Assembly: GCF_022664465.1 (NCBI RefSeq)
Contig: NZ_JAKREV010000002.1
Coordinates: forward strand, 434,001 to 498,000
DNA length: 64,000 bases
From: Sphingomonas hankookensis
Lineage (GTDB): Bacteria; Pseudomonadota; Alphaproteobacteria; Sphingomonadales; Sphingomonadaceae
Direction: 5' to 3'
Shown here: positions 61,325 to 64,000 of the stretch, in pieces
Numbering within the stretch: position 1 is the first letter of the stretch
Layout: each line of letters opens with the position of its first letter
The notes under the pieces: generated by a model
What the model saw: only the letters and a program-made list of their open reading frames with translations
The model's database searches: none
What the model was told of the DNA's origin: nothing
Program-made: the position numbers and the translations under genes

Positions 61325-63883
61325 ATGTCCGACCTTCGTATCGTCGATACGCTCCGTCCCGCCCCGGCGCATGAATTTCTGCTGGGTGGCGGGGAGTGCG
61401 CGGCGCTAATCGCCGCCCTTGACTGGTCCGCCACGCCGCTGGGGCCTATCGCGCAATGGCCGCAGAGCCTGCGCACCGCCACTGCGCTGCTGCTGCGCTC
61501 GCCGGTGCCGATCGTGATGTTGTGGGGGGTCGAGGGCGTGATGTTGTACAACGACGCCTATTCGCTGTTCGCGGGTGGGCGACATCCGCATCTGCTCGGA
61601 TCGAACGTGCGCGAGGGCTGGCCCGAGGTCGCCGATTTCAACGACCATGTGATGCGGGTCGGGCTGGCCGGCGGTACGCTGCGCTATAGCGACCAGGAAC
61701 TGACGCTGCATCGCTACGGCCGCCCCGAACAGGTGTGGATGGACCTCGATTATTCGCCGGTCCTCGACGAACGGGGCGAACCGGCGGGGGTGATCTGCAT
61801 CCTGGCCGAGACGACCGAGCGGGTGGCGAACGCCCGGCGTACCCAGTTCCTGCTGTCGCTGTCCGACGCGCTGCGCCCGCTCGCCACGCGTGACGCGATC
61901 ATGATGGCCGCCGCCGAACGGCTGGGCGAGTGGATGGGCGCCAGCCGCGTCTTCTATGCCGAGATCGGCGGCGGGATGATGACCGTCGATTTCGACCATT
62001 GCCGCGGCGTACCTTCGCTGAAGGGCGTCCATTCGCTCGAGGCGTTCGGCCCCGGCCTCCTTTCCGCCTATCGATCGGGCGCGCCGGTCGTAACGCACGA
62101 TGTGGCGGGCGACGCACGGTTGAACGACGAAGCGCGCGCCGGGTTGGCCGACCGCCGGGTCGGTGCGTTCATCGACGTGCTGCTGTTCGACGAAAGCGAA
62201 TGGGTCGGAGTGCTTGCCGTCCAGTCGGCAACCGCCCGCGCATGGACCGCGGCTGAGGAACGCCTGGTACAGGAGGTCGGCGAACGCGTGAAGAGCGCGG
62301 TCGAACGCGCCCGTGCCGAGGAAGAGCTCCTCCGCATGAACGAAACGCTGGAGGAACAGATTGCGGTCCGCTCCGCCGAACGCGACCGGTTGTGGAACCT
62401 GTCGCAGGACATGCTGGCGCGCGCCGATTATTCGGGCATGATGTCGGCGGTCAGCCCGGCATGGTCGCGGGTGCTGGGCTGGAGCGAGGTCGAGCTGCTG
62501 CGACGCGGCTATGCCAGCTTCATGCACCCCGATGACGTGCCGCACACGATGCGGGCGATCGCGCAGATGGCGCAGACCCGTCGCCCGACCCGTTTCGAAA
62601 ACCGCATCGCCACGCTCGACGACGAATGGAAGCATATCGAATGGACCGTCGCGCCCGAGGCCGACGGCGTCAACTTCGTTGCGGTCGGCCGCGACCTGAG
62701 CGAAACCAAGGCCCGCGAGGCCGATCTGGAGATCGCACGCGAGGCGCTGCGCCAGAGTCAGAAGATGGAAGCGATGGGCAGCCTGACCGGCGGCGTCGCG
62801 CATGATTTCAACAATCTGCTGACCCCGATCATCGGCTCGCTCGACCTGCTGGTGCGAAAGGGCATCGGCACCGATCGCGAACAGCGGCTGATCGCGGGCG
62901 CGCTGCAATCGGCCGAACGCGCCAAGATGCTGGTGCAGCGGCTGCTCGCCTTTGCCCGGCGGCAGCCGCTGCAACCGACCGCGGTCGATGTCGCGCGGGT
63001 GATCGACAGCATGACCGGGCTGATCGAATCGACACTGGGCCCGACCATCGCGGTTCGGGTCGAACTGGACGATCTGGCCCCGGCGCGCGCCGATCTCAAC
63101 CAGCTGGAAATGGCGCTGCTGAACCTCGCGGTGAATGCGCGCGACGCGATGCCCGATGGCGGCACGCTGACCATCGCCGCGTCGCACCGCAGCGTCTTCG
63201 CGAACGACCCGACCGGCCTCGCGCCCGGCCAATATGTCCGGCTGAGCGTCGGCGACACCGGGTGCGGCATGGACGAGGATACGCTGCGCCGCGCAATCGA
63301 ACCGTTCTTTTCGACCAAGGGCGTGGGCAAGGGCACCGGCCTTGGCCTGTCGATGGTGCATGGCCTGACCGCGCAGCTGGGCGGCGGGCTGACGATCGAC
63401 AGCGCGGCCGGCGCCGGTACCACCATCTGCCTGTGGTTGCCGGTCAGCGCCGCCGCACCGGTCGACGAGGATCGCCCGATCGAATTCGCCGCGATCCCGG
63501 CACAGCTCGGCACCGCGCTGCTGATTGATGACGAAGATCTGGTGCGGATGAGCACCGCGCACATGCTCGCCGACCTCAGCTATCATGTGGTCGAGGCGGC
63601 ATCGGCCGAAGAGGCGCTGCGGCTGATCGAGGGCGGGCTGGTCCCCGACGTCCTCGTCACCGACCATCTGATGCCGGGGATGAGCGGTGCCGATCTCGCG
63701 CGGCTGCTGCGCGTCAGCCACCCGACGCTGCCGGTGTTGATCGTCTCGGGCTATGCCGACGAAGCCGGGATCGACGCCGATATCCCGCGCCTGACAAAGC
63801 CGTTCCGCCATGCCGAGCTGGAAATCAGCCTCGCCGCGCTGGTGCCGGTTGTCACGATCATCGCATCGGGGCCGGACGCGTGA
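61325..63883 (+). CDS. Hybrid sensor histidine kinase with PAS and GAF domains
   Basis: 852 residues from MSDLRIVDTLRP (an open frame extends 74 codons upstream without family support). Order: an N-terminal PAS-type domain (DWSATPLGPIAQWPQSLRTATALLL to EPAGVICILAETTERV), a GAF domain (about 160-320), a short coiled coil, a second PAS (LSQDMLARADYSGMMSAVSP), then HisKA (LTGGVAHDFNNLLTPIIGSLDLL), HATPase (LLNLAVNARDAMPDGG, GTGLGLSMVHGL), and a C-terminal receiver with the Asp in VTDHLMPGMSG. Signal unknown. Divergent from the LOV operon. It may share its regulation. Confidence 0.9.
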   Translation: MSDLRIVDTLRPAPAHEFLLGGGECAALIAALDWSATPLGPIAQWPQSLRTATALLLRSPVPIVMLWGVEGVMLYNDAYSLFAGGRHPHLLGSNVREGWPEVADFNDHVMRVGLAGGTLRYSDQELTLHRYGRPEQVWMDLDYSPVLDERGEPAGVICILAETTERVANARRTQFLLSLSDALRPLATRDAIMMAAAERLGEWMGASRVFYAEIGGGMMTVDFDHCRGVPSLKGVHSLEAFGPGLLSAYRSGAPVVTHDVAGDARLNDEARAGLADRRVGAFIDVLLFDESEWVGVLAVQSATARAWTAAEERLVQEVGERVKSAVERARAEEELLRMNETLEEQIAVRSAERDRLWNLSQDMLARADYSGMMSAVSPAWSRVLGWSEVELLRRGYASFMHPDDVPHTMRAIAQMAQTRRPTRFENRIATLDDEWKHIEWTVAPEADGVNFVAVGRDLSETKAREADLEIAREALRQSQKMEAMGSLTGGVAHDFNNLLTPIIGSLDLLVRKGIGTDREQRLIAGALQSAERAKMLVQRLLAFARRQPLQPTAVDVARVIDSMTGLIESTLGPTIAVRVELDDLAPARADLNQLEMALLNLAVNARDAMPDGGTLTIAASHRSVFANDPTGLAPGQYVRLSVGDTGCGMDEDTLRRAIEPFFSTKGVGKGTGLGLSMVHGLTAQLGGGLTIDSAAGAGTTICLWLPVSAAAPVDEDRPIEFAAIPAQLGTALLIDDEDLVRMSTAHMLADLSYHVVEAASAEEALRLIEGGLVPDVLVTDHLMPGMSGADLARLLRVSHPTLPVLIVSGYADEAGIDADIPRLTKPFRHAELEISLAALVPVVTIIASGPDA

Positions 63884-64000
63884 CGATATAGGCGGCACAC
63901 GCCGCCATCGCCGCCGCGACGACCAGCGCCAGCGCCACCCCCGGCCGCGCCGCCCATAGAAAGATGCCATAGCCCAGCGCGATACCGCCGCACGCCATGG
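63858..64000 (-). CDS. Membrane protein, 3' part (gene continues past the window)
   Basis: On the minus strand a frame ending with TGA at 63858-63860 encodes MACGGIALGYGIFLWAARP, then a hydrophobic stretch VALALVVAAAMAACAAYIV and a short basic tail RPAPMR. It overlaps the 3' end of the hybrid kinase by 26 bases. The real start may lie outside the window, so only the last part is seen. One hydrophobic helix is clear; no family can be given. Confidence 0.45.
   Translation of the reverse strand, partial: MACGGIALGYGIFLWAARPGVALALVVAAAMAACAAYIVTRPAPMR

Noticed and set aside
61406-63970. Minus-strand open frame opposite the hybrid kinase
   Set aside because: It is a shadow of the kinase reading frame and has no known domain.
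44615-64000. A right attachment site (repeat of the tRNA-Glu 3' end)
   Set aside because: No second copy of the TTCGATTCCCGTAGGGGTC stretch was found by eye, so island limits are not claimed.

Overview
The window is high-GC DNA from an alphaproteobacterium, most likely a sphingomonad (Sphingomonas or a close relative). Supporting signs are the gene order of the division and cell-wall cluster, the DUF1800/DUF1501 pair, several TonB-dependent receptors, a general-stress (EcfG-type) promoter, and a meso-diaminopimelate type MurE. No rRNA, CRISPR array or intact phage is present.

Positions 1-18186 are housekeeping: the 3' end of hemF, an acetyltransferase, two paralogous membrane proteins, lipB, a methionine-rich lipoprotein, a secreted protein, a candidate GsrN-like small RNA with its own EcfG-type promoter, an entericidin, the Tat translocase genes (tatABC) co-oriented with scpAB, nagZ, a SPOR protein and argS, the DUF1501/DUF1800 pair, a dGTPase-like HD hydrolase and a TPR/SPOR protein. 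Positions 18676-37415 hold the complete dcw cluster on the minus strand: mraZ-rsmH-ftsL-ftsI-murE-murF-mraY-murD-ftsW-murG-murC-orf64-murB-ddlB-ftsQ-ftsA-ftsZ. Most genes in it overlap by 1-4 bases. A likely MraZ operator lies upstream, and a structured palindromic element sits inside the murD reading frame.

Positions 37917-44473 carry sulphur-amino-acid and repair genes (cysteine synthase, a LysR regulator, apaG, metZ, recJ). A tRNA-Glu at 44540 marks the start of an eroded accessory region running to about 52.4 kb. It holds a tyrosine-recombinase pseudogene, a TonB receptor, acetyltransferase and LysR remnants joined tail to tail, a frameshifted carboxymuconolactone-decarboxylase-like gene, a SnoaL/alpha-beta hydrolase fusion and the C-terminal stump of a second TonB receptor.

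From 52.5 kb come a small three-gene group with a methyltransferase, purU and a siderophore-type TonB receptor. The last part is a sensory locus: a blue-light LOV protein, a CheB-CheR-PAS-HWE kinase and a single-domain response regulator on the minus strand, divergent from a large PAS/GAF hybrid histidine kinase. At least four kinds of inverted-repeat element lie in the gaps, and one palindromic element lies inside murD.
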